Positions 11,947 to 22,888 of a stretch of DNA of 64,000 bases are shown here, one piece after another. Source of the DNA: Heterobasidion occidentale (Eukaryota; Basidiomycota; Agaricomycetes; Russulales; Bondarzewiaceae). Where the stretch lies: positions 3,782,001-3,846,000 of the forward strand of contig JBCAQO010000003.1 in assembly GCA_039111635.1 (NCBI GenBank). The letters are read 5' to 3'. The notes beneath the pieces were generated by a model, which had not been told where the DNA came from, did not search any database, and saw only the letters and a program-made list of their open reading frames with translations. The translations under genes were made by a program, and so were the position numbers. Within the stretch, counting starts at the first letter, position 1; each line of letters begins with the position of its first letter.

Positions 11947-13874
11947 TCACAACGTACCAAGATCCCAGTCGCGGACCCATGAAGTGTATTCGTATTCAGC
12001 GTGCAACCCTGCATCGCCTGACCACTTTGAGCTGTGATATTGTGTCTCCAGAACATCGATATCGCGGAGGAACCTATTGCAGCGCTTCAGGAATATTGTG
12101 TGCTCCTCCCGTAGTTTATCACCCTGCTTGGAATCCGGCGCCTGGACAATATCAAAATAGATCGCCTTTAATCGCCGCCCGCTTCTAGCTCGGTGAGTGA
12201 TCATTGCACCTAGATCAGCCATAAAAGACTCATCATACAGATTCCATCCATATGGTGTACAATGCTCGTACACGATCCGAACGGTCTCTAAAAACTGAGT
12301 AGCCTCAACCTGCCGTAGAGACCTCAGACATTCCTTAAAATCTTGACATTGAAACGAAAAAACTTTCAGCGAGGGTATCGTCTGGAACAGGCGAGCCAGG
12401 TTGGGGAGATGTGTATGTGGACATGTGTCGAGGAAAAGATTTTCCACATGCGCGGGATTGAGCATGGAAAGTATGGTTGCAACACTGGATGGGATCTCGG
12501 TGGATGGTGGACCTTGCTCCGAGAGGAGATCAGGACAAAAGAACATGAGTTTGGTAGCATCGCCTTCGTTGTACGCTGAGATCAAGACAGGATGTTCATC
12601 CCCAATGTAACCATGGCTGGTGGGTGGGGGTTCCCTGATCAGGAGGAGAGTGGACTTGTTGCCAAAATCTGGTGCACCTTGTGGGATGGTTGAAGGATGT
12701 CTCCAAATAGTCACAAGTTCCTCAGCTGTCATAATAACAGAGGTGGTTGGCGGGAATGTCAAATGGGACACAAGACACATGACGCTCTCTTTAGACTGTT
12801 GGGACACAATCAGCTGAGAAAGGTGATCGAGGCGAACCTCGCGATCATCATGAAACTTTCCCAGTCCGTCCCAGCATCCTGAAGGGAGCCAATGCTGAAT
12901 AACCAAAGATTGGAGCAGGGGACTGGATCGCAATACATCTAGGAATTGATACTCGACTTGGTCCGGGGTGTCATCTGCACATAAAGCAAGATGCGTAAGA
13001 CCCGTGAATTGATGGTCAGCCCATGATACAACATCCCGAAGTAAGAGACGCTTCAAGCCAGGCATCCCAGGCGCGAACAGGGATAAGGGATCAATGGCTA
13101 GAAATAATTCATCCCCTAGAAGAGAGACGCTAAGACTTTCCAAGGCAGGCGCGCTGATTGGAGTCTGAGAAAGAGCAACGGGCGGAACAGCGTTAACAAC
13201 AAGATTATATTGGCGCAGACGGCGAGAATTTGACTGTAGTACGTCCCATGCTGAGTAGTTGTAGTCCAAAATCCGTAGAGGGACTCCCAGGGTACGCGGA
13301 AGGAAGTAATCAATGCAACTCTGGGGATGTGAAGACCGCGACTTGTGGGTCTCAATTACTGCCCAGAAAGTTGGGTGTAACGAAACGACATCTCTCCAGA
13401 GCCTGCAGACGCTTGATAAGGATATAGCATGGCGAATAAAAACGTTTGTCTGTGGGGGAAGCATCGAGAAAGTGTCATGACGGAAGGAGCCGTCTAACGA
13501 AGTTTTGGGGTGTGGAAATGTCTGTTTGAGTATGTCGCCCAAGATTTCAATCGGCAAGCGTTTGATAGGTTGGCAAAAGTTATTGAGGATCGCCAAACCC
13601 GTGTGGACTTCTTGAAGCTATCACAGAAAGGTGGGTTGTGTTAATACTCAATGCAAGGAAGGTGACGGAACTGAGGACGTGCCAGGCCGATGTGAGGAGT
13701 TAATTGACTCTGTAACCTTCAGAAACAGTCAGATTCAACATCAAGGCCGATGAACAGGGTCTGAGGTCTTACCTCTCTTGATTCTCCGTAGCTTTGAAAG
13801 TTGATTGTCTTCAGCTGTGAAGCCAGCGTTTCGAGGCATTGGATGATGGAAATATTAGAGTCGACAGACAACAT
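11947..13874 (-). CDS. F-box protein, copy 1 of a four-member family
   Basis: Two exons: 13773-13874 (34 codons, starts MLSVDSNISIIQ) and 11947-13617, giving 590 aa. The intron keeps phase and no frame break is seen. The F-box lies at about residues 48-100 (RLPIEILGDILKQTF ... VCRLWRDVVSLHPTFW). The rest is a divergent leucine-rich region (LKRLLLRDV, FTGLTHLALC, LSMLNPAHVENLFL) ending WVRDWDLG. F-box proteins recruit substrates to SCF (Skp1-cullin) ubiquitin ligases through the C-terminal part; the substrate here is unknown. It is the intact reference copy for the family members at 45.6, 48.2 and 53.4 kb. Confidence 0.85.
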
Positions 13875-14120
13875 CTCGGATGATCAGATAGCAGATCGGA
13901 CAGAATGGAAGAATGAGTGAAGCAGATCAGTAGTTCTCCGAGTTCTTCAAGATGAGTGCCGTCAGACGATCGAGTACTCGAGTCGCCTACTTTTTTCCCA
14001 GGGTCGATCCGAGAGTGGCCGGGGTACGCCGGAAATGTATGAGTGCCTGTGCCTAACTTAACGGTCATTGCTCTTCGTCCTGAACCACCACCCTCTCTCC
14101 CTACTTTCCATCCACTTCGG

Positions 14121-15200
14121 ATGGCAGACATATCAAGCTTACAGAAAGATCGTTCGACTTCCCGTGGCCGCGAATTTGTGCGTTCATTAACAAGCCCCGA
14201 TCCAATCCGCACACTACGCCGGAACACTCTCCTCTGACGCTGCTTGGCTTATCTTTCGTGTTTCATCTCACAGTCGTCGTCTGGCCGTGGCGGGGTAGGC
14301 AACTTCCGCCAACCGTCGGTCTCTCGTGGGCCAGTAGACAGGGCCTCCATTGACGGTCCTGACGATTTCTCGCCCACGAGAGGCAGAGAGAGGAACAACG
14401 CGTTTAATGCCGACAAGGTGTGCACTGATCCCTCCTTCTTCGAATTTATCTTGACTTGACTTCTACTCGTAAGGTCGTATCGGTAGGCAGAGGTGGCGCT
14501 GGCAACATCCGCTCGCCCTCCCGTGCTCGTGGGGAAGAGCTTTCGGATGATCGCGACCGTATTCGCGCGATTGATGAATCAACCGAGAATCACGCTGTTC
14601 GTTGAGCATCTCCCCATTAACAACGCTACCCTAATCTTCATTTTGAATTAGCATTCGTCGGGGAGGGGTGGCCTCGGGAACATCATTCTTTCCAAGTCGC
14701 GCTCGCGCTCTCGAGGGCCAGGCAATGTCTTGGTACATGGAACCGGACGTGGTGGCGTTGGCAACATCAAGCCCGGCGAGCCTGTGGACGTGGAGATCCG
14801 CCAAGTCGAAGATGCCGAGAGGGCCGCATATCCAGTTAGCCCAGGAGTGTACGTCTCTTTCTGAATTCGAAACAGCTCATGGCCTCACAGCGCATCCAGG
14901 CACTCGACAGGTCGCGGCGGAGTAGCGAACCTGACGGATACCACCGCGCCACCCATAGAGCGCGTCCCCCCTGGCCCTGGACACCCTCACGCCTCGCACG
15001 CCCACGAGTTTGAGTCGACCGGCCGCGGTGGTGCAGGCAATATCCGTTCGCGATCGGTCTCTCAAGGGGCTGATGGCCGTAGCCCGAGCAAGGACCGTGC
15101 AGAGAAGCATGGGATCTCAGCCCTGTTCCAACGTGTAGCCAGGTCTGGCTCCCGCCCGCCCAAGGACGATAAGGAAGTCTCGTCGGTCGCAGAAGAGTAG
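14121..15200 (+). CDS. PAR32-like protein (DUF3602, GRGGxGN repeats)
   Basis: Five exons: 14121-14177, 14274-14417, 14474-14596, 14652-14848 and 14891-15200. They give 276 aa with all phases consistent and a stop at 15198-15200. The start MADISSLQKD is the only in-frame ATG that splices to the repeats. Six GRGGxxN motifs occur: GRGGVGNF, GRGGAGNI, GRGGLGNI, GRGGVGNI, GRGGVANL and GRGGAGNI. Ser/Arg/Pro-rich low-complexity linkers separate them. In yeast the family member Par32 is a rapamycin- and nitrogen-responsive phosphoprotein that inhibits ammonium transporters. The same role here is inference. Exons 2-5 each start a few codons before a repeat. The exon 3 donor is the weak GTTCGT. Confidence 0.85.
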
Positions 15201-15892
15201 GGCGTCCAGGGCCGATCTTAATATAGGAGGGTCATAATTTGTAGGGTGATGAGTCTTGCTGTGCACCGTCTTTACATTTCTCTATTTTTTCCTTCTTTTG
15301 AGCCTGTTTGTATTGATATTTGCCAGTTATTTGCCAGCCACGGAGACGCACTTATTGTAGTATGTATACATACTTCCGATGTATCTCATTAGTTGGACCC
15401 ATATATTCTTCCTTATGCGATTGTATCAAACTCTGAGCGGAAGTACCTACTTACGAGATTACGGTGGGAGGGCATGATAAAATGTCTAAATAACCAATGC
15501 CGTCCATGAATACGGCTGTTCATCAGACAGACTGGGCAGCAGATCATTTCGAAAGAGATGCAAAGCCTCCATCGCTTCGTTGGGCACCAGGAACCAGTCT
15601 ACTATCTTCTGTAAAACCTATAAAAATTGGAATCACTAATTATTTTCATTACAGTAATTTGACCATAAGTTTTCGACAAGGAGACCAATTCAAAGGTGAC
15701 AAACGAGGTTAGTAGTACAGACAACAAAACAGCAAAGATGCACAGCAGAACATGAGTGGACCAGACGCAAACGTCGAGAATATAGGACAATCCAGAACCG
15801 GCACTCGTTTGCAACGGCCAAGCCCAACATTGAGCGGAAGATCGGGGAGCTGAGAAGGATTGATCAATGTACGATCAAAGTTGATTGTGCTA
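15201..15892. other. Intergenic; possible 3' extension of the next gene
   Basis: No independent gene. On the minus strand a frame at 15602-15814 encodes a hydrophobic stretch (about HVLLCIFAVLLSVLLTSF). It could be joined to the gene at 15893-16537 by a GTGAGT donor just before that gene's stop. I consider it more likely to be untranslated. Confidence 0.4.
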
Positions 15893-16537
15893 TCACTCAC
15901 GAACGAGGCAAACATCAATGTGTGCTGCCAACTTGCGATGTAGAGCTGTCTTCGACTCGTTGACAGCAAAGCGAAGGTCGTAAAACTTGAGAAAATCCTT
16001 GATGACTTGTACTGTCATAGAACGTTAGCAAGGCTACGAGAACATTATATGACCAAGAGGAACATACGTGTCAAAGCTTCGAAGTGCTTCTGGCGTTCGA
16101 GAAAACGAGAGGGTACTTGGCCATCAGCACGGGGCACAGGCGTAATGGCATGTTCAGCTGTTAGATTTGCATTGAGGAGACGGTATGTTGAGATGGTTTG
16201 GCTTGAGAGCACAGACAAGCCCCCGTTCACTAAAGTGGGATGTGGAACATAGTATGCATGGGACTCACAGTGGATCAAACTTTTGCTGTAGATCCTGGAC
16301 CTGCTCCTGCACGATAGTAGTTGGCCCTTGACTTGGCCAACTTCCAGCTTAATTTCTTGGAGCAGTAGTACGATGTCATTTTGAGGCGCCGGTGTTAGGT
16401 TGGCAAAAAGTGGAGTCTGGGCTGTATTCAAGCTCTTCTGTATAGCCTGAATATTAGGTGGAGGGCGGGGAGGGGTAGCAGAACAAGAGAGAGTGGATGT
16501 GGGAGAAGACGCGCCAGAAGAAGCCAGTAGATCGCAT
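15893..16537 (-). CDS. Orphan basidiomycete protein
   Basis: Three exons on the minus strand: 16269-16537, 16068-16201 and 15893-16011. Phases agree at both junctions. The protein begins with a Ser/Thr/Pro-rich segment, then a predicted coiled-coil-like helix (LLLQEIKLEVGQVKGQ, then VQEQVQDLQQKFDPL). A compact C-terminal part reads NANLTAEHAITPVPR..RFLERQKHFEAL then DFLKFYDLRFAVNESK, ending CLVRE. I do not recognise the family. Exon 1 needs frame corrections at about 16315 and 16515. The start is uncertain because of the second one. Confidence 0.55.
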
Positions 16538-16674
16538 CCACGTCGTTGAGTCAGATCTTATCTTATCTTATCTCTATATGATCACGGGAGAGGAAGCCGA
16601 GAAGCTTGTCTTCATCGTCTTTACCGACGACCACGACGACATAGGCAACTCCAGGCGATTTGACTCTAACGAAC

Positions 16675-17379
16675 ATGGCTTCTCGCACCCTCACGATCTT
16701 TGCTACTCTCTGCTTCATTCTAAACATATACCAATTCTCGCATGCATTTCCGAAGCCATATACCCAGAAACTCCAATTTCGCACCACCGAGCCTTTTTTT
16801 CCTGACAGTCCGGCATCATGTCCAATCTGCGCGGCAAACTATGACAGTATCAACAGTTGCGCTGAAGCTGCTCCTGTGTTGGCGAATTTCTCCATGGTTC
16901 GTCATTTTTCACGAAATGTACTGCTCGCATCTCAAAATCGGGGTTCTGGGCAGATCATCTTCAACCCCGGAGCGTTCATCGACGTGATCAAGTGCGCATG
17001 TACGGACACATTTCAGTCTGTGTTTCCTCAGTGTGCCGATTGGTGAATACCTTGCATACTGCGTATATTCTCGTCGGCTTGACCCATGGCGTTTTGCAGT
17101 TTTGAGAGGACGAACCAAACGGATGTTCTCGACACCCCCGACCTCCCTTCCGTCGTGAGCGGGATGCGCCAGGTCTGCTCGCTTGCCAGCGCGCTCCTTG
17201 GAAATGTCTCTGAGACAGACGGTGAAATCTCGTCTTCGTCCTCTGTCGCTGCGGCGACAGCCTCGGCCACATCGTCTACGAGCGAGGCAAGACGCAGCAT
17301 GGACGCCCCCTTTCCTCATGTGTTGACATTCTTTTCGGTCGTTCTTGGTGCGATCTTATGGAGTGTGGTGTGCCTTTGA
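16675..17379 (+). CDS. Secreted Cys-containing protein with probable GPI anchor
   Basis: Three exons, 16675-16896, 16954-17042 and 17100-17379, encode 196 aa with consistent phases. Residues 1-26 are a signal peptide (MASRTLTIFATLCFILN..). The middle carries Cys residues in CPIC, SC, KCAC and QCADWCFE-like contexts that could form disulphides. After about residue 140 comes a Ser/Ala/Thr-rich stalk (EISSSSSVAAATASATSS) and a hydrophobic tail (LTFFSVVLGAILWSVVC), as in fungal GPI-anchored cell-surface proteins. The exact function is unknown. Confidence 0.75.
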
Positions 17380-17892
17380 GATAGCAAGATGCGTTGTGCC
17401 GTTCGTTGATTTTGCAGTTCTTCGTCAGGTGTCTTCGTCTTCATGACTTCATGATTATGATCTTCACGACTTGATAACGTATTCACGATCTTTTATGACA
17501 TGGTTGCTCACAAGTTTCCATCCTTTATAGTTATACCCGAATATATCATGATCGGTTCCATAGCCATTCACTGGTTTCATGATGCTTCCCTGAAAGGCAT
17601 TCGGAACATATCAGAAAGGATATTTTAGGCATTCAATGCCTTCATTTCTGAACGCTTGTTGTCACCGCCGTCAATGTCGCAATCTTCGATACCCGTAAGT
17701 CTTGCGAACACCAGAACCCTATCTAACTTTCTATCAGATACCACGACATTGCGGAATACAGCACGCAGCATAGATTCTGTCTATATGATGACATAAGGGC
17801 TAGTGATAAAGTCCCATCCAATAGAAATACATATCCGGTCCTCTCAATGTCGCGGTCGAGATGCTATAAGACCCCTCCCCCTCCCCCGCTGT

Positions 17893-18900
17893 CTAGAATC
17901 TCCACAAGGGCTTCGCTGTCCCTTCCGCATCCTTTTCCTCCGCCTTTACTGATTTCGCGCGGCTGGCTATCGTCGGCCTCACATAGTCCCACTTGAAGGC
18001 CCTCATCTGCGATTCCACGCTGCAGACCCTGGACCGTTTGGAAGGCCTTCCCATTCTCATCGGACTCAAGCCATTCCCAGACATGGCGTTTCGTGTGAAA
18101 GATCCCAGACTACCGCCTTCGATGAATACATCGTCGAGTTCGTCTGTGGTAGACAAGTCACGCGAAGAGCCGAACGAACGAGCAGAGAAGGACCCGGGGC
18201 TAGAGAAGGATTGATAGATCTCCTCGAGAAAGATGCGGGAGGGAACGTCGGCTTCCTCATGTACGGCGCCGTCGGAACGCCGAGGCAAGATGCCGAGCCC
18301 ATCGAGGTGTGTGCCACATTCTCTGTAGAGACCGAGACCAAGATGTGTTTTGCTCGCGGAAAGCTCTGTTGAGGTATCCGAGACGAAAGCCAGAGCGTAC
18401 AGCTGTGCCGGAGTTGTCTTGACGCTGGTGATGTGTGTAGGGGTCAACACGATCGAGTCGGTGGAAGAGACCGTAGGGAGGGACATATTGAGAAGAGGGG
18501 GGATGGAGTCAGGAGGCGCAGAGATGGTGAACGAGGAAGAGGGGTTGATATTCGGAGTCGGCGGGCAGGCGTCGGTGGAAAGCGCAGAGGATAGAATACT
18601 GGGCGAGATATACGGGGAGGCAGTGGCGGAAAGAGGACGCCCGTGACGGCGTCTACGTTTTTGGTCCTTCAGGGCCTCCGTACAGGGTTCATCTGGCCGT
18701 CCAGCGGTATTCATGTGCATCAGGTCCTCGGCGGTTTGGGAAGGGAGTAAAGCACCAGAGGTCTCCAACAGGGTCAACCTCTCAAGCATCCATGCAGCCT
18801 CGTCCATCACAGGTGATTTCAAGGGATTAGGGTCCATCAAGGCGAACAAAAATTGAGTAAGGGCGAGGATGCGGCTAGTTGGAATTGAACGGATAGTCAT
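17893..18900 (-). CDS. Orphan Ser/Pro-rich protein
   Basis: Single exon, 335 aa. The start ATG at 18900 is chosen because a TATA box (TATATAAAAG, 19096-19087) lies about 190 bp upstream, which puts the frames between them in the 5' leader. The N-terminus has two predicted helices (ILALTQFLFALMD; AAWMLERLTLLE). Then come a basic patch (KDQKRRRRHGR), a long Ser/Thr/Pro-rich region and a basic C-terminus (RPSKRSRVCSVE). No known domain was recognised. Basic patches and low complexity would fit a nuclear or regulatory protein, but that is inference. It is transcribed away from IMP dehydrogenase, sharing a 0.7-kb intergenic region. Confidence 0.65.
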   Translation of the reverse strand: MTIRSIPTSRILALTQFLFALMDPNPLKSPVMDEAAWMLERLTLLETSGALLPSQTAEDLMHMNTAGRPDEPCTEALKDQKRRRRHGRPLSATASPYISPSILSSALSTDACPPTPNINPSSSFTISAPPDSIPPLLNMSLPTVSSTDSIVLTPTHITSVKTTPAQLYALAFVSDTSTELSASKTHLGLGLYRECGTHLDGLGILPRRSDGAVHEEADVPSRIFLEEIYQSFSSPGSFSARSFGSSRDLSTTDELDDVFIEGGSLGSFTRNAMSGNGLSPMRMGRPSKRSRVCSVESQMRAFKWDYVRPTIASRAKSVKAEEKDAEGTAKPLWRF

Positions 18901-19086
18901 GCAGGCGGATGCAGATGTTGTTTCGAAGTCGGAACAGAGACTGGACTTCGTAGAGCTGTGGGTGAGATAGAGGTCCGCCGGTAGTGATGTTTTTGAGGCG
19001 TAGAACTGAGCTCAAATGAAGGCGCAAGGTTAGTGTGCTGAGATCGTAAAGGTTCGTGATGGGAAGGACCGGCGAGCGTTTGTCTG

Positions 19087-19096
19087 CTTTTATATA
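19087..19096 (-). promoter_or_regulatory. TATA box of the orphan gene at 17.9-18.9 kb
   Basis: On the minus strand the sequence reads TATATAAAAG, about 190 bp before the ATG at 18900. It supports placing translation start at 18900 rather than in the short frame upstream. Confidence 0.6.
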
Positions 19097-19488
19097 CTGT
19101 CAACGGCGGTGGCTGAGGTTTGTGTTGGTTATTTATGCATTTCGAAGACTCGAGCTCCGTTGTCGTGAGCTCAACGTTGCCGCGGACTAGCTAGAGTCAA
19201 GTAGATTTCTTAACCACAAAAAATGAAATACCGATTGGTATTCTTCCTCGAGGGACCAGCAGACAATCTACGCGTCTGGAGGAAAGGGCACGTGCTCAGG
19301 AGAGTCAGTCACATGCTCGACAGTCATTTCATGTCTCTTGTAGATTGACACCGAGGAAGAAAAATAGGGAAACGCAACATAATGTTTGACCCATACTTGT
19401 CGAAGGGTAGGATTTGATCTTCTCTGAGGAACATGTATTGCAAAAGAGGTCGATAAGTGGGAGCGTGTGGGTCCACAGCTATTTATAG

Positions 19489-19497
19489 CTCCGCCTG
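19489..19497 (+). promoter_or_regulatory. Possible TATA element of IMP dehydrogenase
   Basis: CTATTTATAG lies about 100 bp upstream of the ATG at 19599, a usual distance for fungal core promoters. It supports that ATG over the one at 19512. Confidence 0.4.
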
Positions 19498-19598
19498 AAA
19501 TCAGAGTTATAATGGCTGACAAAATTTTGCTTGCAATCTGGCAATCCGCCCACCCACCTCTGAAAACCTCCTCTCCCCTCCCCAAAAATCCTCTTGCC

Positions 19599-21537
19599 AT
19601 GCCCGCAGTAGCGCAAAAGACTACCTTGACCCTTCGACCGCTTTCAAGGTGCTCCAGAGCTACCCGAAATCCGATGGGCTCTCGGTTTCGCAGCTTATGG
19701 ACTCGAATGTCCACGGAGGTCTCACGTACAACGACTTCCTCATGCTCCCAGGAAAAATCGATTTCTCCGCCAGCGAAGTCAACACCGAAAGCAAAATCAC
19801 GCGCAATGTTGTGCTGAAGACGCCGTTTATGAGCAGCCCAATGGACACTGTCACGGAGGCAGAGATGGCTATTTCTTTGGCGGTGAGTGCACATCGTTTC
19901 GCGCAGGTCTATCGATGCTGATACCATGTTATAGCTTTGGGGGGCATAGGTGTGATACATCATAACCAGTCGCCTGCTGCGCAGGCTGCTATGGTCCGTG
20001 CGGTCAAGCGACATGAGAATGGGTTCATTACCGATCCCGTTGTTCTCTCTCCTGAGCATCACGTCGAGGATGTCCTCGATGTGAAATCACGACTTGGTTT
20101 TTGCGGTATCCCGATCACTGGTAAGTCTTTTATGCCGCACTGTCTTTTAATGATGAGAATATACTCTATGTTATAACCTTCGTTCTGCCGACCAACGCGT
20201 TCTACGTGTGATTTGGGGAGAGTTACATATCTGACACATTGCTTTACGCTTTTGAAACTCGATCTCGAAATACAAGCTGACCTTCTGACTTCAGATACTG
20301 GTGCCTTGGGAGGTCAGCTCATCGGCATCGTCACGTCTCGCGACGTCCAATTCCAATCACCGACTGTCCGCCTTGCCGATGTGATGACCACCGAACTCAT
20401 AACGGCCCCCGAAGGCGTGACTCTTTCTGAAGCTAACGATATCCTACGTGACTCCAAAAAGGGTAAACTGCCCATCGTCGACTCAAAAGGCAGTCTCGTC
20501 TCCCTTTTGGCTCGCTCAGATCTGCTCAAGAACCAGACTTATCCCCTCGCCTCGAAACGCCCTGAAAGCAAGCAACTGTACTCTGCTGCAGCCATTGGGA
20601 CTCGGCCCGCCGACCGGGAACGTCTGTCTTTGCTCGTCGAGGCGGGCCTCGATATCGTTGTCCTCGACTCCTCGCAGGGTAATTCGATTTTCCAAGTCGA
20701 GATGATCCAGTGGATCAAGCAGACCTACCCTCATATCGAGGTGATTGCCGGGAACGTTGTCACCCGTGAGCAGGCTGCACTCTCATCGCCGCAGGCGCAG
20801 ATGGTCTTCGTGTTGGGATGGGTTCTGGCTCCATTTGCATCACGCAGGAGGTCATGGCTGTCGGGCGACCTCAGGCGACTGCCGTTTTCGCTGTCGCTGA
20901 ATTCGCAAACAAGTTCGGTGTGCCCGTCATCGCCGACGGCGGTATCTCGAATGTCGGTCATATTGTCAAGGCACTTGCGCTTGGTGCGGGTGCTGTGATG
21001 ATGGGTGGCCTTCTTGCTGGCACCACGGAGGCGCCGGGCGAGTACTTTTATCACGAGGGAAAACGCGTCAAGGCCTACCGTGGCATGGGTTCTCTAGAGG
21101 CGATGGAGCAGGGCAAGCCTGGCCCTACTTCTGCTGTGACCAACGGCACGTCAAAATATCCATCGCCGCCATCGAAGACTCAGGCCAACTCTCACGTGCA
21201 CGAGAATGCTGCAACTACTCGTTACTTCTCCGAATCATCGACCGTGAAGGTTGCTCAGGGCGTGGCGGGAGATGTGCAGGACAAGGGGAGCGTGAAGGAT
21301 TTCCTGCCCTACCTCTACGCAGGCCTTCAGCACTCATTCCAAGATTGGCGTGCGGAGCGTGAAGGAGCTCAGAGAGGGCGTCGACGGTGGGAAGGTGAGG
21401 TTTGAATTGCGCACGGCCAGTGCGCAAGTTGAGGGTGGCGTACACGGATTGAACTCGTGAGTTTATTTCTCTGATCATGATCCCCGAATACTTGCTCATT
21501 TTGGGGGTACAGGTATACGAAACGCCTGTTTGCATGA
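19599..21537 (+). CDS. IMD: Inosine-5'-monophosphate dehydrogenase
   Basis: Oxidises IMP to XMP with NAD+, the committed step of GTP synthesis. Exons: 19599-19882, 19935-20120, 20295-21456 and 21513-21537; about 553 aa after frame correction. Visible features are the N-terminal [20 protein letters not shown], a CBS pair ([14 protein letters not shown] ... GKLPIVD), the catalytic loop [10 protein letters not shown] with its Cys, the IMP site [10 protein letters not shown], the flap [11 protein letters not shown], and the C-terminus YTKRLFA. Frame breaks occur at about 19616 (one base lost), the exon 1/2 junction, about 20782 (one base lost) and about 21344 (two bases lost). The start codon is also offset. 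All conserved blocks are intact on either side, and the gene should be essential, so assembly indels are the likelier cause. Confidence 0.9.
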
Positions 21538-21757
21538 GTGTATGTACTGTAATTTTTGTATTTGCACACCGGCTTGTATCCCTTCCGCGTGATAGCTTTC
21601 GCTTTGCTTTGTTGTCACTGTCTCCACCACACTCTATCACATCATCATCATCTGCACTAGAATATTTATGATGCAGCCCATGCGATCACAAGCGGACGTG
21701 CTTCAAATCCGATTCCACGCCAGTTGATTAAAGTACAAAGTATTCGCAACCACACTT

Positions 21758-22828
21758 TCAGCAAGTGAAAACAGAGGGACCTGCGTACATGTCGTTGGAC
21801 TATAAACAACATGTGGGGAGGATCATGCGAAGGTCGAACATACCGGGAATAGTATACGAGGATAAGGTTTGGTAAATATTGATCGTAATACCGGGGTCAC
21901 TGCCTGGAATACCAATTAACGACGATGTCGCCTTGAACAATGAACGACAAACTCTTGTATGCGCCAGGGAAGCTCACGGTCGCTGGCTGAGTGCTCCCGC
22001 CGCCAGTGATTTGAAGCTGAGCACACTCCATCTGCACAATGGATGAAAAATTCAACTGTTGTGCTCTGTGCCGAGAGGAAGGTAGGACGAACGTAGAACT
22101 GGGCTCCTGGGTAGGTGCTCGCGGCATGCAGAGCTTGCCATGAGTGATTAACATCAGTGAGGATTAGATAATTTACGGAAGAAGGGCCCTACCGATTATT
22201 TCGTGTCGGAGGAGATACTGGCCGGGCTCGATGCACGACGGGACTGTGAACGCGACCTTGCCCTTGTTCGTGATCAGCCTGTCAACCGCCCACTGCGAGT
22301 CGCTCGCGGTGTATCCGTCTTCAGATCTTGAACCACTGGAGGCCTGTGACATCCGTCTGCGTGGCGTTGTTCACCTTGGCGAGGTACGAGATGACAGGGC
22401 CTTTGTGCGAGGGGTCGATGGGGTCCGCTGGATCCGACGGGTCTGCGCCATCGAGAGTGTGGTGCCATTCGGCGGTGAGGGTGGCGCCTGCGGGCACAGT
22501 GATGATGTCCGTGGAAATGGGTGTGTGGTATGGGTTGATGCCGCCGTTGCAGATGAGGTCGTTGGAGGTCACATCGGTGATGGGCTCGAAGAGTAGGTGA
22601 GCGCGGGGTTTCTGTGGGCAGCACGATCTGGGCTACGCTTACTCCGTCGTAGTCAGGAACGCGGATTCCGTTGATGTGGCCCTGGTCGACGCCGTTGACG
22701 TACAATTCCTGGAGAACGAAATGGGAAGATCAGAAGTAAAGTGGATAGAGTGTACTCGGCCTGACCTGGAAGATGGTATGTGCGGAAACGGTACCAGTGA
22801 GTAAGGCTGCTGCAGCGAGAATCTTCAT
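21758..22828 (-). CDS. AA9 lytic polysaccharide monooxygenase
   Basis: A secreted copper enzyme that cleaves cellulose or related glucans oxidatively. Seven exons on the minus strand: 22766-22828, 22643-22708, 22193-22584, 22093-22133, 21953-22031, 21844-21903 and 21758-21780 (about 240 aa). The signal peptide [16 protein letters not shown] is followed by the N-terminal His (HTIFQ) of the copper brace. The second His lies in [31 protein letters not shown] and the axial-Tyr segment QFYMECAQL are typical of the family. It ends at PSVFTC with no CBM1. One extra base at about 22324 creates a TGA in exon 3, probably an assembly indel. The last exon is only 23 nt. Confidence 0.9.
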
Positions 22829-22881
22829 GACGAGAGTGGGAAGTTGGTATCTTGGAATCCCAACACGCACCAGGATGCAGA

Positions 22882-22888
22882 CTTTATA
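22882..22888 (-). promoter_or_regulatory. TATA box of the AA9 gene
   Basis: TATAAAG on the minus strand, 54 bp before the ATG at 22828, a normal core-promoter position. Confidence 0.6.

Noticed and set aside
18901..19103. An upstream 68-codon minus-strand frame as the start of the 17.9-18.9 kb gene
   Set aside because: It lies between the TATA box and the ATG at 18900 in a different frame and is better read as 5' leader.
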